A stretch of 64,000 nt of DNA from Bacillota bacterium (GCA_023387655.1 JAEWHR010000060.1:5964-69963), one strand, 5' to 3'. Positions 9,265-17,896 are shown, counted from the first letter of the stretch. The notes: a model not told the origin generated them from the sequence alone. Numbers and translations: made by a program.

Positions 9265-11850
9265 ATGAATATTAGCAAGTTTACTCAAAAATCATTAAAA
9301 GCAGTACAAGACTGTGAAAAACTGGCGTACGAGTATGGACATCAGCAGATTGATCAAGAACACTTTTTGTATTCTCTGTTAAAGGATAAGGAAGGCTTGT
9401 TGCCAAAATTATTTCAAAAGATGGACATTAACACAGAAGTATTTCTTGCTCAGTTACAGGGATTATTAAACAAACGTCCCAAAGTTACTGGAGGGGAAGT
9501 ATACATCAGCAATGACTTAAACAAAGTATTGATTTATGCTGAAAATGAAGCTTCTGCAATGGGAGATCAATATGTCTCTGTAGAGCATCTATTTCTTAGT
9601 ATGTTAAAGAATCCAAATAAAGAGATAGCACATCTGTTTAAGGAGTTCAATATTAATAAGGATAGATTTTTAACTGCTCTTGCTTCTGTTCGTGGTAATC
9701 AACAAGTTCGAAGTGATAACCCAGAAGCAACCTATGATACCCTTGAGAAATATGGAGTTGATTTAGTAGAGCGCGCAAAGAATCAAAAGCTTGATCCTGT
9801 CATTGGTCGTGATAGTGAAATTCGTAATGTGGTTCGTATTCTATCCCGTAAGACGAAAAACAATCCGGTACTAATCGGAGAGCCTGGTGTTGGTAAAACC
9901 GCGGTAGTGGAGGGTCTGGCACAACGTATTGTTCGTGGCGATGTACCAGAAGGATTAAAGGACAAGCGTTTATTTGCTCTTGATATGGGCGCATTGGTAG
10001 CGGGAGCAAAGTATCGTGGAGAATTTGAAGAACGTTTAAAAGCAGTCCTTGATGATGTGAAAAATAGCGATGGTCAGATTATTTTATTTATTGATGAGCT
10101 CCATACAATCGTTGGAGCGGGTAAGACAGATGGAGCCATGGACGCAGGTAATATGCTAAAACCTATGTTAGCTCGCGGTGAACTTCATTGTATTGGTGCT
10201 ACAACTTTAAATGAGTATCGTATGTATATAGAAAAAGATGCAGCCCTTGAGAGAAGATTCCAACCAGTCATGGTGGATGAACCTACTGTTGAGGATACCA
10301 TCTCTATCTTACGTGGGCTAAAAGAGCGATATGAAGTGTTTCATGGTGTAAAGATTACAGATTCGGCATTAGTGAGTGCAGCGGTGTTAAGCAATCGTTA
10401 TATCTCAGACCGTTTCCTCCCAGATAAAGCAATTGATTTAGTGGATGAGGCTTGTGCATTAATTAAGACAGAGCTTGATTCGATGCCAACTGAGCTAGAT
10501 GATATTTCACGTCGTATTATGCAGATGGAAATCGAGGAAGCAGCCTTAAAAAAAGAGGACGATCGACTAAGCAAAGAGCGTCTTGCAAGTTTACAGAAAG
10601 AATTAGCAGAGCTTAAAGAAGAATTTAATGTACAAAAGGCAAAATGGGACAATGAAAAAGCTTCGGTTGAAAGAGTTCAGAAACTTCGAGAAGAATTGGA
10701 AGCTATCAATAATGAGATTCAAAATGCAGAGTTGAACTATGACTTGAATAAAGCTGCTGAATTAAAATACGGACGTTTACCAAGCCTTCGTAAGCAGCTT
10801 GAGATAGAAGAAGAGAAAGTAAAACAAGAGGATCATACCTTAGTTCATGAAAGTGTTAGTGAGGAAGAAATTGCACGTATTGTTTCTCGTTGGACCGGTA
10901 TTCCAGTAGCTAAATTAACAGAAAGTGAACGAAACAAAACACTTCATCTTGACGAGGAGCTTCATAAAAGAGTGATTGGACAAGAAGATGGTGTACGACG
11001 AGTTGCAGATGCACTACTTCGTTCTAAGGCTGGAATTAAGGATCCAAGTAAACCAATCGGTTCCTTCCTATTCCTTGGTCCAACCGGTGTAGGTAAGACA
11101 GAGCTTGCCAAAGCTCTTGCGGAATCCTTATTTGACAATGAACAAAATATGGTTCGTATTGATATGAGTGAGTATATGGAGAAATACTCTGTCAGCAGAT
11201 TAATCGGAGCACCTCCAGGATATGTCGGATACGATGAAGGTGGTCAGCTTACAGAAGCCGTTCGAAGAAAGCCATATTCCGTTGTATTATTTGATGAAAT
11301 AGAAAAAGCTCATCCGGATGTATTCAATATCTTATTACAGGTTCTTGATGATGGGCGTATCACGGACTCCACAGGGCGTACTGTAGATTTTAAGAATACT
11401 ATCCTTATTATGACATCCAATATTGGTTCATCCTATTTGTTAGAAGGTATTGACGAAGCTGGAGAGATAAGTGCTCAGGCAGAGAATTTCGTAATGGAAG
11501 ATTTACGTGCTCATTTTAGACCAGAGTTTTTAAATCGACTAGACGAGATTATACTATTTAAGCCATTAAATAAGGAAGATATTCGTAGCATTGTTGATTT
11601 ATTAATTACCAATTTAAACAAACGTCTCGAAGATCGTAGTATCTGCGTAGAATTAACCGATGCAGCGAAGCAATTAGTAATTGACCAGGCTTATGATCCA
11701 GTTTATGGCGCACGACCATTAAAGAGATATTTACAAAAGAATGTTGAGACGTTAAGTGCTAGACTTATTTTGGGTGACAAAGTGAAAGAAGGAGATGTAA
11801 TCTTAATTGATGAAGAGGGCAATAAGTTAACTGCAAAAGTTAAGGATTAG
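9265..11850 (+). CDS. clpB: ATP-dependent chaperone ClpB
   Basis: The 861-residue disaggregase works with DnaK to pull proteins out of aggregates. The order is complete: N-terminal Clp repeat domain (1-145), AAA+ module 1 with G-E-P-G-V-G-K-T near residue 205 and Walker B I-L-F-I-D-E-L-H-T, and the long coiled-coil middle domain (about 400-520) that separates ClpB from ClpA/ClpC. AAA+ module 2 has G-P-T-G-V-G-K-T near residue 605, then a C-terminal domain follows. An in-frame ATG lies 12 bp upstream at 9253, but the ribosome site GGAGG (9256-9260) falls between the two, so 9265 is the real start. It is a single gene with its own promoter. Confidence 0.97.
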   Translation: MNISKFTQKSLKAVQDCEKLAYEYGHQQIDQEHFLYSLLKDKEGLLPKLFQKMDINTEVFLAQLQGLLNKRPKVTGGEVYISNDLNKVLIYAENEASAMGDQYVSVEHLFLSMLKNPNKEIAHLFKEFNINKDRFLTALASVRGNQQVRSDNPEATYDTLEKYGVDLVERAKNQKLDPVIGRDSEIRNVVRILSRKTKNNPVLIGEPGVGKTAVVEGLAQRIVRGDVPEGLKDKRLFALDMGALVAGAKYRGEFEERLKAVLDDVKNSDGQIILFIDELHTIVGAGKTDGAMDAGNMLKPMLARGELHCIGATTLNEYRMYIEKDAALERRFQPVMVDEPTVEDTISILRGLKERYEVFHGVKITDSALVSAAVLSNRYISDRFLPDKAIDLVDEACALIKTELDSMPTELDDISRRIMQMEIEEAALKKEDDRLSKERLASLQKELAELKEEFNVQKAKWDNEKASVERVQKLREELEAINNEIQNAELNYDLNKAAELKYGRLPSLRKQLEIEEEKVKQEDHTLVHESVSEEEIARIVSRWTGIPVAKLTESERNKTLHLDEELHKRVIGQEDGVRRVADALLRSKAGIKDPSKPIGSFLFLGPTGVGKTELAKALAESLFDNEQNMVRIDMSEYMEKYSVSRLIGAPPGYVGYDEGGQLTEAVRRKPYSVVLFDEIEKAHPDVFNILLQVLDDGRITDSTGRTVDFKNTILIMTSNIGSSYLLEGIDEAGEISAQAENFVMEDLRAHFRPEFLNRLDEIILFKPLNKEDIRSIVDLLITNLNKRLEDRSICVELTDAAKQLVIDQAYDPVYGARPLKRYLQKNVETLSARLILGDKVKEGDVILIDEEGNKLTAKVKD

Positions 11851-11961
11851 GATATTTATCAGGGTACTTTTTTAGTTAAATACTGGATATAAAAACGTAT
11901 AAAAAGCTTATAATAGCCCCAATTGCCTACTCTATCATACCTTATCTTTCGGGAAAACGCC

Positions 11962-11990
11962 TTGACGCCATTGACTTTTAATGATATACT
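11962..11990 (+). promoter_or_regulatory. Promoter for the helicase leader
   Basis: TTGACG (11962-11967), exactly 17 bp, then TATACT (11985-11990) with an extended -10 TG at 11982-11983. Transcription should start near 11997, about 260 bases before the DEAD-box gene and upstream of a strong terminator hairpin. Confidence 0.6.
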
Positions 11991-12039
11991 ACAACCCGAA
12001 GTATTATCGGAATAGACATTTACACTAAATGAAAAGGGA

Positions 12040-12106
12040 GTGTTGTAAGATTCACCCTGTATCAATGGGTAATTGAATTGATCATGGTAATTTTACAGCA
12101 CTTTTT
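12040..12106 (+). terminator. Strong hairpin with U-tract in the clpB-helicase interval
   Basis: A 13-bp stem with two G-U pairs (GTGTTGTAAGATT at 12040-12052, AATTTTACAGCAC at 12089-12101) is followed by TTTTT. A small inner stem (ACCC/GGGT) sits in the loop. It may simply end clpB transcripts. However, the best promoter in the interval lies upstream of it, so it may also be an attenuator of the helicase or the end of a small RNA of about 110 bases. Confidence 0.7.
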
Positions 12107-12162
12107 GTGCGTATACATCGGGTTTAGATAGATAGAAGTGGATTACACTGAATTTTTTCGGG

Positions 12163-12239
12163 ACGCGGTGACAACCATGCTGCGTATTAAGTTCCGGTAT
12201 AACATTGTGGATAGGCGCATGGTGCTTTCTATGCGTTTT
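12163..12239 (+). promoter_or_regulatory. Structured 5' leader of the DEAD-box gene with competing hairpins
   Basis: Two local hairpins can form: ACGC/GCGT (12163-12185) and GCGCAT/ATGCGT (12215-12236), the latter followed by TTTT just before the ribosome site. A third pairing, ACCATGC (12174-12180) with GCATGGT (12217-12223), would exclude both. This kind of switchable leader fits cold-induced RNA helicase genes, but no function has been shown. Confidence 0.4.
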
Positions 12240-12255
12240 AGAAAGGAAGTAAGGA

Positions 12256-13839
12256 ATGACAATAAGATTTAATGAAATGGAGTTACAGACTCCGATTCTT
12301 AGAGCAATCGAGGAACTTGGTTTTGAAGAGATGACACCGATTCAGGCTCAAGCGATACCGGTTGTATTAGAGGGAGGAGATATTGTAGGTCAAGCTCAGA
12401 CTGGTACTGGTAAGACTGCTGCATTTTCAATCCCTATTTTGCAGAAAGTAGACCCAAAAATGAAAGCTCTACAGGCAGTTATACTATGTCCAACGAGAGA
12501 GCTTGCTATTCAAGTATCCGATGAAATCCATAAATTCTCGAAATTTATGCATGGGATTAAAGTATTGCCGATCTATGGTGGTCAGGACATTACGAGACAG
12601 ATTCGTGCATTAAAGGCAGGAGTTCAGATTGTAATCGGTACACCTGGTCGTGTAATGGACCATATGAGAAGAAAAACAGTAAAGTTTGATAAGGTATCTA
12701 TGATTGCTCTAGATGAGGCAGATGAGATGTTAAACATGGGATTCCGTGAAGATATCGAGACTATCTTAAAGGAAATGCCAGAAGACCGTCAGACATTATT
12801 GTTCTCAGCAACTATGCCACAGCCAATTATGGAGATTGCTAGAACTTATCAAAAGAATGCTACTTTAGTAAAGGTTGTAAAAAAAGAATTAACAGTTCCA
12901 AAGATTGAACAGTACTATTATGAAGTAAGACCTAAGAATAAGGTTGAGGTATTATCAAGATTGCTTGATATGTATTCTCCAAAGCGTTGTTTAGTATTCT
13001 GTAATACGAAGCGTCAGGTAGATGAATTAGTAACTGCATTATCTGGTAGAGGTTTTTTTGCAGAAGGTCTTCATGGAGATCTTAAACAGCAACAAAGAGA
13101 TCGTGTTATGAGCTCTTTCCGTAATGGTAAAGCTGAAATTCTAGTTGCTACCGATGTAGCAGCAAGAGGAATTGACGTAGATGATGTGGAAGCAGTATTT
13201 AATTATGATGTACCACAGGATGAAGAATACTATGTACATCGTATCGGACGTACTGGTAGAGCAGGCAGAAATGGACGTGCATTTACATTAGTAGTTGGAA
13301 AAGAAGTATATAAATTACGAGATATCCAGCGCTATTGTAAAACAAAGATTAAAATTATGCCAATTCCATCGGTTAATGACGTGACAGCTGTGAAAGCAGA
13401 AAAGATCTTAGATCGTATCAATGATTTAATGGAATCTGAAGATTTATCAAAGATGATTTCCTTAATTGAAACAAAGTTAAATGAATCTGATTATACAGCA
13501 CTTGATGTTGCGGCTGCATTCTTAAAGATGGCTATGGGAAGTGATAATCAAGTGGAAGAGCAAGCAGTTCCAGACTTTGGTGATACTGGAGCAGAGCAAG
13601 GAATGGTTCGTTTATTTATCAATCTAGGTAAAAAACAAAACATTAGACCAGGTGATATCCTTGGTGCGATTGCAGGCGAAACTGGAATGCCAGGTAAGCT
13701 TATCGGAAGCATTGATATGTACGACAAATATACCTTCGTAGAAGTACCAAGAGAATATGCAGCGGATGTTATTCAGGTTATGAAGGAATCAAAGATTAAA
13801 GGTAAATCTATTAATATAGAGCCAGCAAATCGAAAATAA
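12256..13839 (+). CDS. DEAD-box ATP-dependent RNA helicase with DbpA-type RNA-binding domain
   Basis: This 527-residue helicase carries the full motif set: Q motif (F-x-x-M-T-P-I-Q), A-Q-T-G-T-G-K-T near residue 47, P-T-R-E-L-A, D-E-A-D near residue 153, S-A-T and H-R-I-G-R-T-G-R. After the two RecA domains there is a helical region and then a DbpA/CsdA-like RNA-binding domain (about 451-526, starting M-V-R-L-F-I-N-L-G). This is the CsdA/DeaD architecture, linked to ribosome assembly and RNA unwinding in the cold. The glycine/arginine-rich tail of some homologues is absent. The gene stands alone behind the structured leader at 11997-12255. The start has GGAAGTAAGG upstream. Confidence 0.93.
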   Translation: MTIRFNEMELQTPILRAIEELGFEEMTPIQAQAIPVVLEGGDIVGQAQTGTGKTAAFSIPILQKVDPKMKALQAVILCPTRELAIQVSDEIHKFSKFMHGIKVLPIYGGQDITRQIRALKAGVQIVIGTPGRVMDHMRRKTVKFDKVSMIALDEADEMLNMGFREDIETILKEMPEDRQTLLFSATMPQPIMEIARTYQKNATLVKVVKKELTVPKIEQYYYEVRPKNKVEVLSRLLDMYSPKRCLVFCNTKRQVDELVTALSGRGFFAEGLHGDLKQQQRDRVMSSFRNGKAEILVATDVAARGIDVDDVEAVFNYDVPQDEEYYVHRIGRTGRAGRNGRAFTLVVGKEVYKLRDIQRYCKTKIKIMPIPSVNDVTAVKAEKILDRINDLMESEDLSKMISLIETKLNESDYTALDVAAAFLKMAMGSDNQVEEQAVPDFGDTGAEQGMVRLFINLGKKQNIRPGDILGAIAGETGMPGKLIGSIDMYDKYTFVEVPREYAADVIQVMKESKIKGKSINIEPANRK

Positions 13840-13950
13840 GGATACAAGAAAGTCCTTTGCTATGTAATACAAGTAGTTATGTAATACATGTTATAATGAA
13901 TTTCTGGACTGAAATCATTGGAGTTAGTCGATAGGCTGACTTGTTAGATA

Positions 13951-13992
13951 AAAAAATGAGAACTAAAGATTAAGTCTTAGTTCTCATTTTTT
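13951..13992. terminator. Bidirectional terminator between helicase and HAD gene
   Basis: AAAAAATGAGAACTAA pairs perfectly with TTAGTTCTCATTTTTT. T-runs on both strands suit the two converging genes. Confidence 0.85.
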
Positions 13993-14008
13993 CTATTTAA
14001 ACGGATTC

Positions 14009-14737
14009 CTATACAATTTCATAGAGATCTTCTAATGTATGGATTTCATAAGTAACAGTTACATCCACATTTTTCTCTTCCTGGTTTGGATTAAACCAAC
14101 AGGTATCAATTCCGATATTATTGCCACCCTTGATATCGGAAGTAAGACTATCTCCAATGATTAGGGTTGCTTCTTTAGAAAAGTTAGGAATGCGTTCCAT
14201 ACAATAATGGAAAAACTCTACTTGTGGTTTTTGATATCCAGTCATTTCTGATATAAATATGTCTTCGAAAAGAGGAAATAGTCCAGATGCGGTTAAACGA
14301 TTTTGCTGGGTAGTGGCAATGCCATTTGAGACAATATAGACACGATGTGTTTTTCTTAGGGTTTCAATTAATTCTTTTGCACCAGGAATTAAGTTATGTC
14401 CCATTGCAAGTTTTGCTTGATATAATGGTTCAAGATCTGTAGAGTTAATTGGTTTACCTCCAAAATTGAGCTGCGAAGGAGCAATCCCTTGTTTTTGTAA
14501 TGTATCAAATACGGTAACAAAGCGCGTATGCAGGATATCATTTCGAGATATTTCACCTCGCTCGAAAGCCTTCCATAGGCCATGATTCACCTCGAGGTAG
14601 TAGGAGCGGATATCTTCTGTGAGAGGGATGTTAAGTTGCTCAAATATATAAGTCAAAGCATCTTGCTCGGATGCCTTAAAGTCTAATAAGGTATCATCAG
14701 CATCGAAAAGTAATGTGGAATAGCGGTATGATTTCAT
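14009..14737 (-). CDS. HAD-family hydrolase, YjjG/YfnB-type 5'-nucleotidase
   Basis: The 242-residue protein has the HAD motif I as F-D-A-D-D-T-L-L-D-F near the start. A helical cap of the C1 type follows, then motif II I-V-S-N-G and motif IV I-I-G-D-S-L-T-S-D. The D-A-D-D-T-L start and the long cap are typical of YjjG, a house-cleaning nucleotidase that removes non-canonical pyrimidine monophosphates, and of its Bacillus relative YfnB. The substrate is inferred from subfamily only. Ribosome site AGGAGAAC sits eight bases before the ATG. It converges with the helicase gene and is followed by no obvious partner. Confidence 0.8.
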   Translation of the reverse strand: MKSYRYSTLLFDADDTLLDFKASEQDALTYIFEQLNIPLTEDIRSYYLEVNHGLWKAFERGEISRNDILHTRFVTVFDTLQKQGIAPSQLNFGGKPINSTDLEPLYQAKLAMGHNLIPGAKELIETLRKTHRVYIVSNGIATTQQNRLTASGLFPLFEDIFISEMTGYQKPQVEFFHYCMERIPNFSKEATLIIGDSLTSDIKGGNNIGIDTCWFNPNQEEKNVDVTVTYEIHTLEDLYEIV

Positions 14738-14825
14738 ATATTGTTCTCCTATCCTTAGTTGGATTTATTATGTCTCTTGGTATTATAACATGGACATGTG
14801 AAACTCGTAAATACTGATAAAAAGA

Positions 14826-14867
14826 AGAAAGACAAGACTTCCATGGGGGTAGAGGTCTTGTCTTTCT
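14826..14867. terminator. Terminator between HAD gene and reverse rubrerythrin
   Basis: AGAAAGACAAGAC pairs perfectly with GTCTTGTCTTTCT and is flanked by T-runs. On the minus strand it ends the reverse rubrerythrin transcript, about 100 bp after that stop. Confidence 0.75.
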
Positions 14868-14966
14868 TTTATAGGGGAGTATAGAATATATCGCCAAGGG
14901 AGGGCGAGTTATCTTAAAACTGGGATAATACAGGGGAGTGTATTACCCCGAGGGAAACAAGCGATA

Positions 14967-15512
14967 CTATTTACCGAAGTATCTATTTAATAAACCTTCG
15001 AAAGCTTTACCATGTCTAGCTTCATCACGAGCCATCTCATGTACTGTGTCATGAATAGCATCAAGATTTGCTTCTTTTGCACGCTTAGCAAGATCAAACT
15101 TACCAGCTGTTGCACCATTTTCAGCAGCTACTCTTAACTCTAAGTTCTTCTTAGTGCTATTAGTTACTACTTCACCAAGTAATTCTGCGAATCTAGAAGC
15201 GTGATCAGCCTCTTCGTAAGCTGCCTTCTCATAGTATAAACCGATTTCTGGATAGCCTTCTCTATGAGCTACTCTAGCCATAGCTAGGTACATACCTACT
15301 TCAGTACATTCACCAGTGAAGTTATCTCTTAAATCCTTAATGATGTCTTCACTAACACCCTGAGCAACACCAATTACGTGCTCAGCTGCCCAAGTAAGTT
15401 CACCGGACTGTTCAGAAAATTTCTCAGAACCAGCTTTACAGATTGGACAGACTTCAGGTGCAGAATCTCCTTCATGAACATAACCACATACATTACATAC
15501 AAATTTTTTCAT
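14967..15512 (-). CDS. Reverse rubrerythrin (rubredoxin domain first)
   Basis: The 181-residue protein begins with a rubredoxin-type iron site (C-N-V-C near residue 6 and C-P-I-C near 22). A ferritin-like four-helix domain with the diiron ligands follows (E-C-T-E, E-E-A-D-H and the C-terminal D-E-A-R-H). In ordinary rubrerythrin the rubredoxin module is at the C-terminus. The swapped order marks the reverse type, which in clostridia reduces hydrogen peroxide and oxygen with electrons from NADH via flavoprotein and rubredoxin. A palindrome matching the one at the PerR gene lies at its transcription start, so peroxide-induced expression is expected. Start ATG has AAAAGGAG upstream. Confidence 0.93.
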   Translation of the reverse strand: MKKFVCNVCGYVHEGDSAPEVCPICKAGSEKFSEQSGELTWAAEHVIGVAQGVSEDIIKDLRDNFTGECTEVGMYLAMARVAHREGYPEIGLYYEKAAYEEADHASRFAELLGEVVTNSTKKNLELRVAAENGATAGKFDLAKRAKEANLDAIHDTVHEMARDEARHGKAFEGLLNRYFGK

Positions 15513-15664
15513 ACTTATAATCTCCTTTTCATTTCAATACATTTTTTGTGACAGACCTAAGAATTAGGTTCTGTTTATAGCGGCAATAGAAAGAATACAT
15601 AATTTAAATATTAAAATGAATAGATATAATCTTTCTATTGAGGTTATTAATTATTGTTTAAAAA

Positions 15665-15681
15665 TTAGTAATCATTACTGA
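15665..15681. promoter_or_regulatory. PerR/Fur-type operator at the reverse rubrerythrin promoter
   Basis: TTAGTAATCATTACTGA, a 17-bp near-palindrome of the PerR/Fur type. It lies directly downstream of the -10 box, over the expected start point. Fifteen of 17 bases match the inverted copy at 16308-16324. Confidence 0.7.
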
Positions 15682-15688
15682 TATTGAT

Positions 15689-15717
15689 ATCATACATCAT
15701 CTAAAATGAAATGTCAA
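15689..15717 (-). promoter_or_regulatory. Promoter of reverse rubrerythrin
   Basis: On the minus strand: TTGACA (15717-15712), 17 bp, TATGAT (15694-15689) preceded by TG. The leader to the ATG is about 170 bases. Confidence 0.7.
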
Positions 15718-15766
15718 TAGCTCTAAGTAAACTTTTTTAAATTATTTTTATATACTTTATGAATTA

Positions 15767-15805
15767 AAAAACCAGGATTCTTTCCGCTTTGAAAAGATCC
15801 CGGTT
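15767..15805 (-). terminator. Terminator after perR
   Basis: On the minus strand AACCGGGATC pairs imperfectly with GAATCCTGGTT, with inner pairing between the arms, and is followed by TTTTT. Confidence 0.6.
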
Positions 15806-15882
15806 TGATTTGATACACAACAAGAGATTACTTGATTATCTATTTATCCACTATCTCAGTTGAGGCGATTTGCTGGCTTAAA

Positions 15883-16278
15883 CTATTTGGAAGTCTTAGC
15901 GATGCATTCTGGACAAGAGCCATGGAAGAAAGCAGTATGCCCTTCGATTTCACCTGCAAAATTTGCACCTGCTAAGGTATTGATATGATCCAGAGATAGC
16001 TTAGGAATATCCATTACTTTTTTACAGGTGGTGCATATAAAATGGTAATGTGGTGTTGTTGTACCATCAAAATGGTCACTTCCATCACCGCAGCTTATTT
16101 TTATAACTTCACCTTGTTCAACTAAAAGGTTCAAATTACGATAAACGGTTCCTAAACTAATGTTAGGATAAGTTTCACGAACCTTCATATAGATGGTATC
16201 AGCAGTAGGATGCTCCTTTGTGTGAGCAAGATAATCTTTGATGGATTCTCTCTGTCTGCTATATTTTGTTGTTTGCAA
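15883..16278 (-). CDS. perR: Fur-family repressor, probable PerR
   Basis: The 131-residue protein has the Fur winged helix (about 1-75; H-P-T-A-D-T-I-Y and G-T-V-Y-R-N-L). A metal-binding dimer domain follows with H-F-D-G-T-T-T-P-H-Y-H-F, a C-T-T-C pair and a final C-P-E-C pair, which together make the structural zinc site. A His in H-P-T-A-D, the Asp in H-F-D, H-Y-H and V-M-D-I match the five regulatory-metal ligands of Bacillus PerR, so a peroxide sensor is more likely than Fur or Zur. The start is TTG: AAGGAG lies six bases before it and no internal Met occurs before residue 31. The gene carries the same operator at its own promoter, which implies autoregulation. Confidence 0.88.
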   Translation of the reverse strand: MQTTKYSRQRESIKDYLAHTKEHPTADTIYMKVRETYPNISLGTVYRNLNLLVEQGEVIKISCGDGSDHFDGTTTPHYHFICTTCKKVMDIPKLSLDHINTLAGANFAGEIEGHTAFFHGSCPECIAKTSK

Positions 16279-16307
16279 GCTTGACTCCTTTCTTAAAAAT
16301 AATTATA

Positions 16308-16324
16308 TTAATAATGATTACTAA
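16308..16324. promoter_or_regulatory. PerR/Fur-type operator at the perR promoter
   Basis: TTAATAATGATTACTAA. Its reverse complement matches the reverse rubrerythrin box at 15 of 17 positions. It touches the last base of the -10 box. Confidence 0.75.
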
Positions 16325-16352
16325 TTATATAGAAAATTTCGTAAAATGTCAA
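16324..16352 (-). promoter_or_regulatory. Consensus promoter of perR
   Basis: On the minus strand TTGACA (16352-16347), exactly 17 bp, TATAAT (16329-16324): a perfect sigma-A consensus that overlaps the operator. Confidence 0.85.
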
Positions 16353-16365
16353 TGTGTACATATAA

Positions 16366-16424
16366 AAAAGATGCCAAATATGATATAATACCAAAAAATT
16401 GGAATATCATAAGTTGACATCTTT
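16366..16424 (-). terminator. Terminator after veg
   Basis: AAAGATG and CATCTTT arms with inner ATGATAT/ATATCAT and CCAA/TTGG stems form a long AT-rich hairpin. The minus-strand side continues into T-rich sequence. Confidence 0.6.
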
Positions 16425-16470
16425 ATATGTTAGAATATACCTTATATTATTAGGCACTATGTCACTCTGA

Positions 16471-16713
16471 TTAACAGAGTACCAATTCTACTTCCTTAGT
16501 CAAAACGTCGGTATAGCTAAAGGACAATGTCTTCACGGACTCAGCGAGTTCACCTTCCACCTGAATTAAAAATACGCATGGATAGGTTTGAGCAATAATA
16601 CCTTCTGCAATATCAACTTTATTACGGCCTTTATTAGTTTTAATTTTTACTCTTCTTCCCACGTTGTTAACTACAGTGTTTCTTACCTTGCACATGTTTT
16701 CTGGTTGCTTCAT
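16471..16713 (-). CDS. veg: Veg family protein
   Basis: The 80-residue protein matches the Veg family: G-R-R-V-K-I-K-T-N-K-G-R, then E-G-I-I-A-Q-T-Y-P-C-V-F-L-I-Q, S-F-S-Y-T-D-V-L-T and a final V-E-L. Veg is a short, strongly expressed protein of Firmicutes, tied in Bacillus subtilis to biofilm matrix gene expression. Its molecular role is not settled. The usual neighbours in Bacillus (near ksgA and ispE) are not adjacent here; ispE lies at 34509 instead. A good promoter and GGAG ribosome site precede it. Confidence 0.9.
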   Translation of the reverse strand: MKQPENMCKVRNTVVNNVGRRVKIKTNKGRNKVDIAEGIIAQTYPCVFLIQVEGELAESVKTLSFSYTDVLTKEVELVLC

Positions 16714-16769
16714 TATTATACTCCAATCTGCAGTACGGTCTGTGAAACTTGACGCTTTACATGCCTGTT

Positions 16770-16798
16770 ATAGTAAGTGGTACGAGACCATTGGTCAA
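16770..16798 (-). promoter_or_regulatory. Promoter of veg
   Basis: On the minus strand TTGACC (16798-16793), 17 bp, TACTAT (16775-16770). TATAAC, three bases further on, is an alternative -10. Confidence 0.6.
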
Positions 16799-17396
16799 AG
16801 GCTTCTAAAATAGCTTAGGTTTGTCCGATTCTATTAGAAATCCTAAAATTCATAAAATCATCAAACAAAGTATTATATTTAGATATATTTAGTAGCCGAG
16901 ATATATCCAAAAACTAGAAATATACAAACATACTATAGCATACTAGAGTGTTAAAGTCAAATTAGAGGGAGAATGTAGGTTCGATTTTTGTGCTCACTGA
17001 AATAATAATGCACAAGAACATATTGGAATATTATGCAAATTTATACCTTATTCTTTAATACTTGGGTAGTTAGAACTAGTATTGAAAGAGATAATGCACA
17101 ACATTAAGAGTGGATATATGAGCATTAATAACAAAAATATAGAAAAATAAAAAAAATTATCTGATAAATACTATATGTGGTTAAAATAATATCGATAGAT
17201 ACTAAATATTGTTGTTGTAATGAAGTCTCTCCATTTAGAGCGGATTGTTATAATATAGTCTTATGGAAAAAAATGCAGAAAAAATGCGTCTTGTTTGGAT
17301 CGTATAAAAGCCATTTTCAAGGCGCATTTTATGTTAATACACTATTTAGTTGTCCGATGTTCTATTGTAGATTCTTTTTTTATAACTACTTTCTTT
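16799..17396. other. Non-coding AT-rich interval
   Basis: About 600 bp between the veg promoter and the 3' end of a minus-strand lipoprotein gene. Short open frames on the plus strand (for example 17177-17425) lack ribosome sites and run antisense into the lipoprotein gene, so I do not call them. The only clear structure is the repeat-type terminator at 17283-17328. Confidence 0.5.
17283..17328 (-). terminator. Hairpin terminator, copy B of the dispersed repeat
   Basis: Plus-strand arms AATGCGTCTTG and CAAGGCGCATT with inner TTTGG and CCATTTT. On the minus strand it runs into TTTTTTC, about 70 bp after the lipoprotein stop. It shares both arms and the inner bases with copy A. Confidence 0.7.
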
Positions 17397-17816
17397 CTAC
17401 TGAAAGACAACGTCATTATCCATAAATTCTGTCTTAATAACAACATATGGATAGGTTATGTTTTGAGTCATTGGCTCATTTCTTCCAGGACCAATTAAGC
17501 TTGTTTTTACATAGATCCAATCATCCGCAAGATATAGTTCATCAACAGAAATACTATATCCACCACTTACTTGTGCACCATACCCTTGCACTATGTAGAG
17601 ATAATCTTCATTTTCATAAGTTAGTTTAAAAGGATTGGTCTTCTTCTCTTCAATGTAATTTGCTAATTTTTCAGGTAAATCAGCATTTTCTACAACGGTA
17701 AATTCTAAATCCTTATCTTTTTCTGGTGTACCATCTGTGTTCTTACAAGAAATCAGAGATGCACTAAATAAAAATAAGTAGGAGAGAAGTAAAAGCTTTT
17801 TTATAATCTGTTTCAT
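17397..17816 (-). CDS. PrcB-type lipoprotein
   Basis: The 139-residue protein opens with a lipoprotein signal (K-K-L-L-L-L-S-Y-L-F-L-F core, lipobox A-S-L-I-S-C). It then has one small domain with Y-I-V-Q-G-Y-G-A-Q-V-S-G-G-Y-S-I-S-V, which matches the PrcB C-terminal domain family (named after a Treponema protease-complex regulator). These lipoproteins are common in clostridia and of unknown function. An in-frame TTG 18 bp upstream could start translation, but the GGAG ribosome site lies between it and the ATG at 17816, so the ATG is preferred. It follows the MoxR-DUF58 operon on the same strand but has its own terminator. Confidence 0.75.
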   Translation of the reverse strand: MKQIIKKLLLLSYLFLFSASLISCKNTDGTPEKDKDLEFTVVENADLPEKLANYIEEKKTNPFKLTYENEDYLYIVQGYGAQVSGGYSISVDELYLADDWIYVKTSLIGPGRNEPMTQNITYPYVVIKTEFMDNDVVFQ

Positions 17817-17896
17817 AGGTATTACTCCGAACAATTCTTATTCTATCTTATGATAAAATTTTAGGAACTATACGTAAACATTAGGATAATCTATCC

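Noticed and set aside
11859..12065. A 68-codon open frame on the minus strand
   Set aside because: It has no convincing ribosome site and overlaps the promoter and hairpin of the helicase leader, so it is more likely chance.
17177..17498. Two plus-strand open frames with many Phe and Tyr
   Set aside because: No ribosome sites; they run antisense into the PrcB-type lipoprotein gene and contain the repeat-B terminator.
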